This document shows positions 46,591-54,240 of a DNA stretch of 64,000 nt, one piece after another. The DNA is from Gammaproteobacteria bacterium. Lineage in GTDB: Bacteria; Pseudomonadota; Gammaproteobacteria; Steroidobacterales; Woeseiaceae. A model generated the notes under the pieces. That model did not search any database, was not told where the DNA came from, and was given only the letters and a program-made list of their open reading frames with translations. The first letter of the stretch is position 1. Each line of letters begins with the position of its first letter. Position numbers and translations under genes: made by a program. The stretch covers positions 1-64,000 of the forward strand of contig JAADHU010000017.1 of assembly GCA_013151645.1 (NCBI GenBank), written 5' to 3'.

Positions 46591-48803
46591 CGACGGCGTC
46601 CTTTAGGCGGCGATCTCCGCCGTTGCCGGTCGTCGGCGAGTCGAAAGTCGATTCGCCGCGTTTCCAGATCAACCTGGTGCACAACAATCTGCAATTCATC
46701 ACCCATTGCGTAAACATTGCCGCTGCGCTCACCAACCAGGGTGCGGGTTACGGCATCGAAAACGTAGTAGTCATTCGACAGGCTGGATACGTGCACGAGT
46801 CCGTCGACCGCGTTCTCGTTCAACTGCACGAACACACCGAAGTTGGTAACGCCGGTAATGACGCCATTGAACTGCTGGCCGATTTTTTCTTCCATGAACT
46901 GGCACTTGAGCAACGCCTCGACTTCCCGAGTGGCCTCTTCGGCCCGTCGCTCGTGTGCCGAACAGATCGATCCGAAACGTTCCATTCGGTCGGCGTCATA
47001 GTCGTAGCCGCCCGCTTTTCCGCCACGAACGATGTGTCGAATCGCGCGGTGTACCAGTAAATCCGGGTACCGTCTGATGGGAGAAGTAAAATGTGCGTAC
47101 GCGTCGAGGGCAAGACCAAAATGACCCTCATTCTTCGGCGTGTACTCCGCGTGTTTGAGCGAACGTAACATCGACATCGAAATCGCAGCGCTGTCCGGGC
47201 GATCTTTTACCTGCTCGATCATTCGATTGAAATCCCGCGGCTGAACATGATCGGGATGCGGTACTTTCAATCCCAGGCTCAGCAGGTATTGGCGTAACTC
47301 GTCGAAACTGTCCGGGTCCGGTTTCGCATGTACGCGATACAGCCCGACAATCTTGTTACGCCGCAAAAACTTGGCCGCCTGTACGTTGGCCGCGATCATG
47401 CACTCTTCAATCAGCCGGTGTGCATCGTTTCTCGACTCGGCGACAATATCGACAACCGCGCCGTGCTCGTCCAGGCGAATTTTCGTCTGTGGAATATCGA
47501 GCTCGATCGCACCGCGCTTGTGCCTGTTTTTAGCAAATACTGTGTAAAGGTTGTGCAGTTCGTGAATAGCCGAATGCAAGTTATCCGGAATCGCATGGTC
47601 CTTCTCGCCCGTCAACAATTTGTTGACCTGTGAGTACGTCAGGCGCTCTGACGAGCACATGACGCCTTCCACAAATTTCGATCGTGACACCTTGCCGTCG
47701 GCACCGATGCGCATTTCACACACCAGACAAAGCCGGTCAACTTTCGGCTTCAGCGAACAGAGGCCGTTCGAGAGTATTTCCGGCAGCATGGGAACCACCC
47801 GGTCCGGAAAATACACCGAGGTACCGCGGCGAATGGCTTCTTCGTCGAGAGCGGAACCGATTTCGACGTAGTGCGCGACGTCCGCTATCGCAACCCAGAG
47901 CCGCCAACCATTACCCGATTTCTCGCAATAGACCGCATCGTCGAAATCGCGTGCATCCGCACCGTCGATAGTGACGAGATCGAGATCGCGCAAATCGATT
48001 CGGTCCTGCTTCGCCGCGGCGGGAACCTCAGCACCCAGTTTTCTGATTTGCTGATCGACCGGCTTGGGCCAGTCAACTGGAATTTCGTGGGAGTGAATCG
48101 CAATGTCGGTCGCAATGCCCTTCTGGTGAGGATCGCCGATGACCTCGATGACAGTCGCCGTGGGTTGCTCAAACTTGTTCGGATAATCCAGAATCCTGAC
48201 GACAACTATCTGTCCCGGTTTGGCATTGCCTGACTCGCCCTTCGGAATCAAAATCCGATGTGCAATTTTCGGGTTGTCCGGTATGACCAGGCCGATACCG
48301 CGCTCACGAATAAATTGCCCGACTACTTCCTGAGTACGCCGCTCCAGAACCTCGACGAGTTTCCCGGCTGAACGGCCCCGACGGTCGACACCGGAGACCT
48401 TGACGGCGACCCGGTCACCGTCAAACAACGAGCGCATTTCCCGGGCGGACAGGAAGACATCGTCTCCGCCCTGGTCAGCAATGACGAAGCCGAAGCCGTC
48501 CTTATGCGCACTGACAGTACCGGAAATGAGATCCAGCTTTTCGCTCAGACAATACCCGCCGCGGCGGTTTTGAATGGTCTGCCCGGCCCGTACCATCGCA
48601 TTGAGTTTATCCAGTAGCTGCGCACGCCCTTTGGCGCCCTTGATACTGAAGTCTTTCAGGATCGCATCGGCTTGCCGCGGCTGACCCACATCGCGCAGAT
48701 ACTCCAAAAGTGTGTTCCGATCGGGGATCGGGTGCTTGTACGAACTTGCTTTCGCCTTCTTCGACGAGGTTTTCCTGGCTTTTGGCAATCGATATTGCTC
48801 CAA
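46587..48803 (-). CDS. rnr: ribonuclease R
   Basis: 738 residues: basic start (RKTSSKKAKASS), helix-turn-helix and cold-shock domains, RNB catalytic domain (TIDGADARDFDDAVYCEK with the metal-binding aspartates, then FTSPIRRYPDLLVHRAI), S1 domain (GVITGVTNFGVFVQLNENA) and a short basic tail. It degrades structured RNA 3' to 5'. The tail is shorter than in E. coli RNase R (813 residues). Confidence 0.97.
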   Translation of the reverse strand: MEQYRLPKARKTSSKKAKASSYKHPIPDRNTLLEYLRDVGQPRQADAILKDFSIKGAKGRAQLLDKLNAMVRAGQTIQNRRGGYCLSEKLDLISGTVSAHKDGFGFVIADQGGDDVFLSAREMRSLFDGDRVAVKVSGVDRRGRSAGKLVEVLERRTQEVVGQFIRERGIGLVIPDNPKIAHRILIPKGESGNAKPGQIVVVRILDYPNKFEQPTATVIEVIGDPHQKGIATDIAIHSHEIPVDWPKPVDQQIRKLGAEVPAAAKQDRIDLRDLDLVTIDGADARDFDDAVYCEKSGNGWRLWVAIADVAHYVEIGSALDEEAIRRGTSVYFPDRVVPMLPEILSNGLCSLKPKVDRLCLVCEMRIGADGKVSRSKFVEGVMCSSERLTYSQVNKLLTGEKDHAIPDNLHSAIHELHNLYTVFAKNRHKRGAIELDIPQTKIRLDEHGAVVDIVAESRNDAHRLIEECMIAANVQAAKFLRRNKIVGLYRVHAKPDPDSFDELRQYLLSLGLKVPHPDHVQPRDFNRMIEQVKDRPDSAAISMSMLRSLKHAEYTPKNEGHFGLALDAYAHFTSPIRRYPDLLVHRAIRHIVRGGKAGGYDYDADRMERFGSICSAHERRAEEATREVEALLKCQFMEEKIGQQFNGVITGVTNFGVFVQLNENAVDGLVHVSSLSNDYYVFDAVTRTLVGERSGNVYAMGDELQIVVHQVDLETRRIDFRLADDRQRRRSPPKGRRR

Positions 48804-48821
48804 ATGAATTAATGCGGTTTA

Positions 48822-48851
48822 TTGACAGAATGAGCCATCATTCTGTAGAGT
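48822..48851 (+). promoter_or_regulatory. tRNA-Leu promoter with embedded palindrome
   Basis: A consensus TTGACA (48822-48827) is followed 18 bp later by TAGAGT (48846-48851) and a GC-rich discriminator GCGCGGCCC, the usual stable-RNA pattern. The spacer is a perfect inverted repeat: ACAGAATGA (48825-48833), 4 bp, TCATTCTGT (48838-48846), overlapping both boxes. Confidence 0.65.
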
Positions 48852-48892
48852 GCGCGGCCCACAGGGACTGCAATTGTACGCGGTTCCAACTT

Positions 48893-48979
48893 GCCCAGGT
48901 GGCGGAATTGGTAGACGCGCTAGCTTCAGGTGCTAGTCTACGTAAGTAGGTGGAGGTTCAAGTCCTCTTCTGGGCACCA
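48893..48979 (+). tRNA. tRNA-Leu(CAG)
   Basis: Acceptor GCCCAGG pairs with CTGGGC near the end; anticodon stem CTAGC/GCTAG encloses loop TTCAGGT with anticodon CAG; long variable arm; T-loop GTTCAAG; encoded CCA at 48977-48979. The D-arm GGCGGAATTGGTAGACGC is typical of leucine tRNAs. Confidence 0.97.
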
Positions 48980-48985
48980 AACAAA

Positions 48986-51757
48986 TCAAGGACTCCCTTC
49001 GGGGAGTCCTGCTGATTCTAGCTCAAGAATCGACACGTTCAACTCTTGCCTGAACGTCGACGCGATATCGGCTTTCCCCCAACCGTCATACAATCGCACC
49101 GCCGCTTCCAGCGATTGCTGGTATCGCCGTCCTTTTTTCCGCCTGAGTACGTCGATGCTCTTGAGAAGAAGCACTTCCGCTGCATCGTAACGACCCAGCC
49201 TCGACAGCGTATCGGCGTACACCGCACTGGTCGCCGCCGCGAGAGGACTATCGAACGAATAGTCCTGGCGCCGAATCTCGATCGCGCGCTGTAACAAAGG
49301 CTCTGCCTCTGCGGCGGAACCCGACGAATTCAATACCGCACCAAGTGCGGTTAACGTCGACCCTACATACTGGTGCGTGGCCCCCAACGATTGCTGGTAT
49401 ATATCCAGCGCACCGCGCAGAGATTCCTCGGCTTCTGCCAGCCTGCCCATGTCGTGCAGGAGCATCCCTATGTTGGTCATGTCATAGCCGACATAGGGAT
49501 GGGTCGGACCACGAGCATTCGTATGAATTCGCAACGCCATGCGCAGGGCATCCTCAGCGGCGACATATTCGCCGCGTTCGTGCAACAACGAACCCAACAT
49601 GACGTACGACGTGCCCAGCAAATCATGTTCGTTGCCGAGAATACGCCGAGTGACTTCAATCGACTGGTGTAACAGTCCCTCCGCGCCTTCGATATCGCCT
49701 TTCGACTGCAGCAAAACCGCCAGATTCTGCAGGTAATAGGCCATGTGCGGGTGATCCGTCCCAACACTGCTTTGGACGATCGCAATAGCCTCTCGCAAGA
49801 GTTGTTCCGTTTGCGCCAGGTCTCCGGTGACCTGGAAAATTCTCGCGAGCAGTGATTTCGCTTCCGCAAGTTTTAGCGCCTGTTTTTCGCCGAGCTGGCT
49901 GTAGACCGAGATGCATTCCGTCGCAAACTGCTCCGCTTCGTCCAGGTTACCGATCGACAGGTGCAGCTCGGCAAGGTTGTAAAGGTTGGCCGCGATCGGC
50001 GCGCTCACCGCCGCCAGGCTGTCACGGTTTTGTCGCAGTGCTTCCTCCAGAAGCCGCCGTGCCCGCTCGAACTCGCCTTGCTTGATCAGGGAGAGGGCGA
50101 GTTCGTTCTTGCTCGCCGCCACTACAACCCCCTTATCGCCAAACATTTCGCGGCGTATTCTTAATGACTCTTCCTGCATATCCACCGAGGTGCCGTACTC
50201 GCCGAGGTTCAGGTAGACGCGACCGATGGTCTCCATGAGCGCCGACTGAATATCGGGCCGGTCTGCCAGTTGTTGTTGAATGCGCCTGGCACCGTTTGAC
50301 AGTATCTCTTTGGCGGTAATGTCCAGACCACGGGCACGCGCCGGATCCGGTTCCATGAATATTTCTTCGAGGAATTTAGACACGGCCTGAGCCGTGTCCC
50401 GCTCGAGCGCGATGCGTTTGTTTTGTATGGAAGTGACGATACCGAAACCAAGCACCATCAGCATCACCAGCGCCGATGTAATCACGATGGCGTAACGACG
50501 TCGAACGAATTTAACGGAGCGATACGTCCACGTATCGGCACGCGCGGAAACGGGCAATGACTGCAAATGAAAACGAATATCTTCCGCGAACGCGTTGGCT
50601 GAGTGATAACGCCGCTTCGGTTCCTTGCGCAGCGCCGTCAGGAGAATATTGTCGAGATCACCGCGGAGTCGACGTTGCAGCCGTTCGACACTGGTGCGCC
50701 TGTCTCGACTCACTTCCTGGATTGACGGTGCACCATCGGCAGCGGTCCGTGTGCGCAGTTTTTCCATCGCGATTCGCCGACTTGGCCGCTCCGGTACCTG
50801 CTCAATAATGATGCGAGCGATTTTCCCCTGCTGGACGTTGCGCACGGCCAGCGGCGGATAACCCGTCAGTAGCGTGTAGAGCAAGACACCCAGTGCGTAG
50901 GTGTCCGTCGCCGTTGTGATGGGATCGCCCAGGACCTGCTCAGGCGCCGCATTACCCGGGGTCATCATGGCAAGGCCCTGGCGGGTCAGACCGTCGGTTG
51001 CGGTGCCGCTGGTATCAATGAGTTTTGCAATGCCGAAGTCAAGCAACTTGAGCATGCCGTCTTTCGTAACGAGAATGTTCGACGGTTTGATGTCGCGGTG
51101 AACAACGAGGTTTTGGTGTGCGTAGTGTACGGCGTCGCATATCACCCGGAACAGTTGCAGTCGTTCATCAATGTTCAGCCGGTTGGAATCGCAATAGATA
51201 TCGATAGGAACGCCATCAATGTATTCCATGACCAGGTACGGCGTTCCATCGGCGGTCGTGCCACCGTCCAGGAGACGAGCTATGTTGGGATTGTCCAGGT
51301 TCGCCAGGATCTGACGTTCGGCCATCAGGCGTGACTCAACCATCGGGTCCAGCAAGCGTTGACGAACCAGTTTGATCGCGACCTGTTGCTCAAATTGATC
51401 GTCTGCACGCTCGGCGAGATAAACGACGCCCATGCCGCCACTGCCAAGCTCACGAATGATCTGGTAGGGACCGATTCTGTCGCCGCTAAAATCGCGCTGT
51501 TCAACGAACGCATCGGCGTCAACAAGTTTGAGCGCACCGACAATCATGTCGGAGATCGCCTCCTCGCTGGCTATGTCGGAATCAAGCAACGACAAAATAT
51601 AGCTGCGCAACTCGAGGTCGGCGTCGCAAGCTTCCGCAAGATAAGCATCGCGCTTTTCCGCCGGCAAATCGGCTGCCTGGTCGAACAAGGCCTCCACCTG
51701 TGCCCAGCGAGCCGGACTCAGGTCGATCGTTTTTGCATCAGTGGGCACTGTGTTCAT
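48986..51757 (-). CDS. TPR-containing Ser/Thr protein kinase
   Basis: About 923 residues from ATG at 51757 (MNTVPTDAK); ATGs at 51772 and 51805 are alternatives and all overlap the sigma gene. N-terminal helical region (RWAQVEALFDQAADLP), kinase about 95-365 (GSGGMGVVYLAERA, VAIKLVRQ lysine near 127, HRDIKPSNIL near 220, DFGIAKL near 240, APEQVLGDP), one membrane helix about 422-445 (VITSALVMLMVLGFGIVTS), then about ten TPR repeats (SIEVTRRILGNEHDLLGTSY and others). Kinase-TPR proteins cotranscribed with ECF sigma factors of this type are common in related bacteria; the target is unknown. Confidence 0.93.
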   Translation of the reverse strand: MNTVPTDAKTIDLSPARWAQVEALFDQAADLPAEKRDAYLAEACDADLELRSYILSLLDSDIASEEAISDMIVGALKLVDADAFVEQRDFSGDRIGPYQIIRELGSGGMGVVYLAERADDQFEQQVAIKLVRQRLLDPMVESRLMAERQILANLDNPNIARLLDGGTTADGTPYLVMEYIDGVPIDIYCDSNRLNIDERLQLFRVICDAVHYAHQNLVVHRDIKPSNILVTKDGMLKLLDFGIAKLIDTSGTATDGLTRQGLAMMTPGNAAPEQVLGDPITTATDTYALGVLLYTLLTGYPPLAVRNVQQGKIARIIIEQVPERPSRRIAMEKLRTRTAADGAPSIQEVSRDRRTSVERLQRRLRGDLDNILLTALRKEPKRRYHSANAFAEDIRFHLQSLPVSARADTWTYRSVKFVRRRYAIVITSALVMLMVLGFGIVTSIQNKRIALERDTAQAVSKFLEEIFMEPDPARARGLDITAKEILSNGARRIQQQLADRPDIQSALMETIGRVYLNLGEYGTSVDMQEESLRIRREMFGDKGVVVAASKNELALSLIKQGEFERARRLLEEALRQNRDSLAAVSAPIAANLYNLAELHLSIGNLDEAEQFATECISVYSQLGEKQALKLAEAKSLLARIFQVTGDLAQTEQLLREAIAIVQSSVGTDHPHMAYYLQNLAVLLQSKGDIEGAEGLLHQSIEVTRRILGNEHDLLGTSYVMLGSLLHERGEYVAAEDALRMALRIHTNARGPTHPYVGYDMTNIGMLLHDMGRLAEAEESLRGALDIYQQSLGATHQYVGSTLTALGAVLNSSGSAAEAEPLLQRAIEIRRQDYSFDSPLAAATSAVYADTLSRLGRYDAAEVLLLKSIDVLRRKKGRRYQQSLEAAVRLYDGWGKADIASTFRQELNVSILELESAGLPEGSP
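48989..49010. terminator. bidirectional hairpin after tRNA-Leu
   Basis: AGGACTCCC and GGGAGTCCT form a perfect 9-bp stem around a TTCG tetraloop, 10 bp after the tRNA. It also encodes the last residues of the convergent kinase gene. The minus-strand side is followed by a loosely T-rich TTGATTTGT; the plus-strand side is not, so tRNA termination here is less certain. Confidence 0.6.
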
Positions 51758-52316
51758 GATCTTTGAGTTCATTGAGCAGCCAGGCTTTCGCCAGTCGTAG
51801 TTCACGATGTACCGTTGCCGCGGAGATGCCGAGCGCTTCGGCTATTTCGTCGTACGTCATGCCACCGAAAAAGTGCATAACGATGACGTCACTCTTGCGT
51901 TTATCGAGTCTTGCCAGGTGAATCAGTTGCTCATCCAATGCGATGATATCGTGTGAAACAAGGCTATTGGAAGGCACTCGGTCTTCTTGTAATGTCACGT
52001 TCGGCTGCCCGGAACCTCGCTTGGTGCTGTTGTGCGCACGAGCGTGGTCGATCAGAATTCGGCGCATCAAGCGAGCGGCGATGGCAAAAAAATGTGCTCG
52101 GTCGGCCCACGGCTGCTCGACATCAACGAGGCGCAAAAGCGCCTCATTGACCAGCCCGGTCGCCTGTAGCGTGTGGCCCGGTCGCTCCATGCGCATATAG
52201 CGACGCGCCAAACCACGCAATTCCTCGTAGATCATGGGCGTCAACTGCTGAAAAGCATCGGCATCTCCTGATTGCCAATCCTCGAGCAGCTGCGTAACAG
52301 CGGGTGCGGGTTTCAC
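51738..52316 (-). CDS. ECF-type RNA polymerase sigma factor (TIGR02999-like)
   Basis: 192 residues: region 2 (YEELRGLARRYMRMERPGHT, LVNEALLRLVD, FFAIAARLMRRILIDHAR) and region 4 (LIHLARLDKRKSDVIVMHFF, MTYDEIAEALGISAATVHRE). This subgroup typically sits next to kinase-TPR genes instead of an anti-sigma factor. Its stop overlaps the kinase start by about 20 bp, so both are made together and the kinase may control the sigma factor by phosphorylation (inference). Confidence 0.94.
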   Translation of the reverse strand: MKPAPAVTQLLEDWQSGDADAFQQLTPMIYEELRGLARRYMRMERPGHTLQATGLVNEALLRLVDVEQPWADRAHFFAIAARLMRRILIDHARAHNSTKRGSGQPNVTLQEDRVPSNSLVSHDIIALDEQLIHLARLDKRKSDVIVMHFFGGMTYDEIAEALGISAATVHRELRLAKAWLLNELKDHEHSAH

Positions 52317-52478
52317 TGGGGGTTCACGATCACGGCCTTACCGAGTCCTTGTCTGTTCGATGCGTAAAATTAATATTGTCCGCGTACTGTGCGGCTATCT
52401 TCGCCGAAATATTCCATCCAACGAAAAAAAATGCATACACTGGACGAGGATTATCCCACTAATAGAAGGAAAATAGAG

Positions 52479-52676
52479 ATGCCTGAAGGAAGTTTGCCCC
52501 CACAGAAAAACACATCCATCGCCCTGGCCGCCGCCGGTGGCGGCTTTCTCGGCGCCGCCGTAGCCGTCCTGGCAATCAACGCTATGACGGGTTCCGGCCA
52601 GGGTTCTGCGTCGATCCAGAATATCGAGAATAGTCAACAAGTTGCGATGGTCGAACAAAAGCCGATCTCCGACTAA
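52479..52676 (+). CDS. small single-helix membrane protein
   Basis: 65 residues from ATG at 52479 (MPEGSLPPQK), chosen for the AGAAGGAAAATAGAG stretch upstream; earlier in-frame starts lack a site. One helix rich in Gly and Ala (ALAAAGGGFLGAAVAVLAIN), then a Gln/Ser tail. No family recognised. Divergent from the ECF sigma gene with 160 bp between, so it may be part of the same regulon. Confidence 0.6.
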   Translation: MPEGSLPPQKNTSIALAAAGGGFLGAAVAVLAINAMTGSGQGSASIQNIENSQQVAMVEQKPISD

Positions 52677-52700
52677 GACCGCCACAGTGATGCTCACGGC

Positions 52701-52767
52701 GCAGCTAGTTTGCTGCACCGTCTCCTATTGCCCAAAATTTTCGGCAACTCCCTGAGGGGATTTGCCG
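52701..52767. other. two hairpins between small genes
   Basis: GCAGC/GCTGC with a 6-nt loop (52701-52716) and CGGCAA/TTGCCG extended by TCCC/GGGA after one mismatch (52742-52767). The second may end transcription of the preceding small gene; the following ATTCTCGCTTT is only weakly T-rich. Confidence 0.4.
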
Positions 52768-52820
52768 ATCATTCTCGCTTTACTCATTGGAGAGTACTGA
52801 TTTGAACTGCGAGAGAACCA

Positions 52821-53003
52821 ATGAACAAGGAACGCGAGAAATCCATTCTGACCGTTGATCACGCCAACAAACGAGAAGATTCGAAAAAACTGGTCTACCG
52901 TACGCGGCGACGCAGTCCGTTCCGGGCCGGCGAAACTGAGCAGCCAGAGGTACAGAGGGTAATCGCCGCAGCGGACAAGAAAAAGGCGCCGCATCAAGAC
53001 TGA
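52821..53003 (+). CDS. small basic hypothetical protein
   Basis: 60 residues, highly charged, with many Lys and Arg (ANKREDSKKLVYRTRRRSPF) and no membrane helix. GAGAG lies about 5 nt before the ATG. No family recognised. A short hairpin follows its stop. It may be a real small gene or chance. Confidence 0.4.
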   Translation: MNKEREKSILTVDHANKREDSKKLVYRTRRRSPFRAGETEQPEVQRVIAAADKKKAPHQD

Positions 53004-53026
53004 TACGGGGTTATCTGACGGCCGCA

Positions 53027-53039
53027 AGAACGGCCCGTT
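53027..53039. terminator. short hairpin in a convergent gap
   Basis: GAACG/CGTTC with a 3-nt loop lies between the small gene stop (53003) and the convergent gene ending at 53042. There is no T-run; this is a weak terminator candidate. Confidence 0.3.
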
Positions 53040-53041
53040 CG

Positions 53042-54085
53042 TCATTCTTCAAACGATATCTCCGAGATACCAAGACCACTTTCTCCGGCTAGCGCGTAAA
53101 TCAGCAACACACGTCCGTCTTCTTCGTAGATCGCGGGGTCGCGTAACTGGTTCACCTGCCCGAATGCCGTGCCGCGGATGCTCGGTTCGAGCGGCGCGTT
53201 CGACCCTTCCCAATCACGCCCGGGCCGCAGCACGTCAACAGCAGGGGATTCCCGCCAGTCCTGCCAGTCCCTCGTCAGATCGATCGTGCTAAGCACAATA
53301 CGCTCGGGAGTGTCCCCCACCCGCGTCCAGAATACGAAAAGTGTATCGTCACGTAGCAACAACGCGGCGTGACGCATGTTCGGGCCGAATAAGCTCGGTC
53401 CCTTCGCAAAATTACTCAGTCCGTCCGCCGACCGATAGAACTGTCCGGGCATGGCCAGCGCGTAGGTGTAGCCCTCCCAGTCGAAGGTTCTCATATAGCT
53501 ATTGCCCAGAATCTCCGGACGCACGACAAAATGGATCCCGTCAACCGATTCCGCGACCCGCGTCACTTGTGTCGCGACATCGTCGAGTCCGTGCAAATAC
53601 ATACGTATTCGCTGCCGGGCAAAATCCACATGAACGTCCGGTGAGGCGATGTGGGGCTGTGTAGCCTCGATGGCTGCGGCTTCAATCAGACTGTCATCGT
53701 CGACACCAACAGCAACCCGGATTGCCGCCCGCTGCGCAGGCGACAGCCTGGGCGCGGTCGCGAGAAAATACGATTCTTCTATTTGCACGCTCCCGGGCAC
53801 GTGAATTTTCCACGGCCCCGTCAGCGAATCGGCATAGGCCAGCCGAATATAACGTCCTTTGTGATCGGCGAAATAAAGGTAATACCGACCGAGCGGCGCT
53901 TCAATCCAGTCTGGCACCCGTATCATTGACGGGCCCTGAATGTTCGCGCCCAGGCTGGCGTCGAGATCCGGAGCGATAATCGCCCCGTCGACCAGTCGCG
54001 TCACACTAACGATTTCTTGTGCCCCTGCCGACATAGGGTATAGCAGCACCAGGATGAACGAGACCAGCACCCTGAAATCGGACAT
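53042..54085 (-). CDS. exported glycosidase-fold (five-bladed propeller-like) protein
   Basis: 347 residues from the ATG at 54085 (MSDFRVLVS), with a signal peptide ending MSAGAQ (about 23). Repeats such as GRYYLYFADHKGRYIRLAYA and SLTGPWKIH, then VFWTRVGDTPERIVLS and QLRDPAIYEEDGRVLLIYAL, resemble GH43/GH32/GH68-type propellers. I cannot identify the acidic catalytic residues, so enzyme activity is unproven. It stands alone; no carbohydrate-use genes are nearby. Confidence 0.6.
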   Translation of the reverse strand: MSDFRVLVSFILVLLYPMSAGAQEIVSVTRLVDGAIIAPDLDASLGANIQGPSMIRVPDWIEAPLGRYYLYFADHKGRYIRLAYADSLTGPWKIHVPGSVQIEESYFLATAPRLSPAQRAAIRVAVGVDDDSLIEAAAIEATQPHIASPDVHVDFARQRIRMYLHGLDDVATQVTRVAESVDGIHFVVRPEILGNSYMRTFDWEGYTYALAMPGQFYRSADGLSNFAKGPSLFGPNMRHAALLLRDDTLFVFWTRVGDTPERIVLSTIDLTRDWQDWRESPAVDVLRPGRDWEGSNAPLEPSIRGTAFGQVNQLRDPAIYEEDGRVLLIYALAGESGLGISEISFEE

Positions 54086-54240
54086 TTTTCTGCACATGCG
54101 ATCGTCTCCACAGGAATGCGCTCTTTGTCACGAGTCTTTTGCAAATCAAAAAACACGAACACAGATAATTCCATATAAAGAACGACGCCGCTAGTGTGTC
54201 AGCTCACTGCCTCCCTGGTCGGAAAATTTTGGCGCCATTC

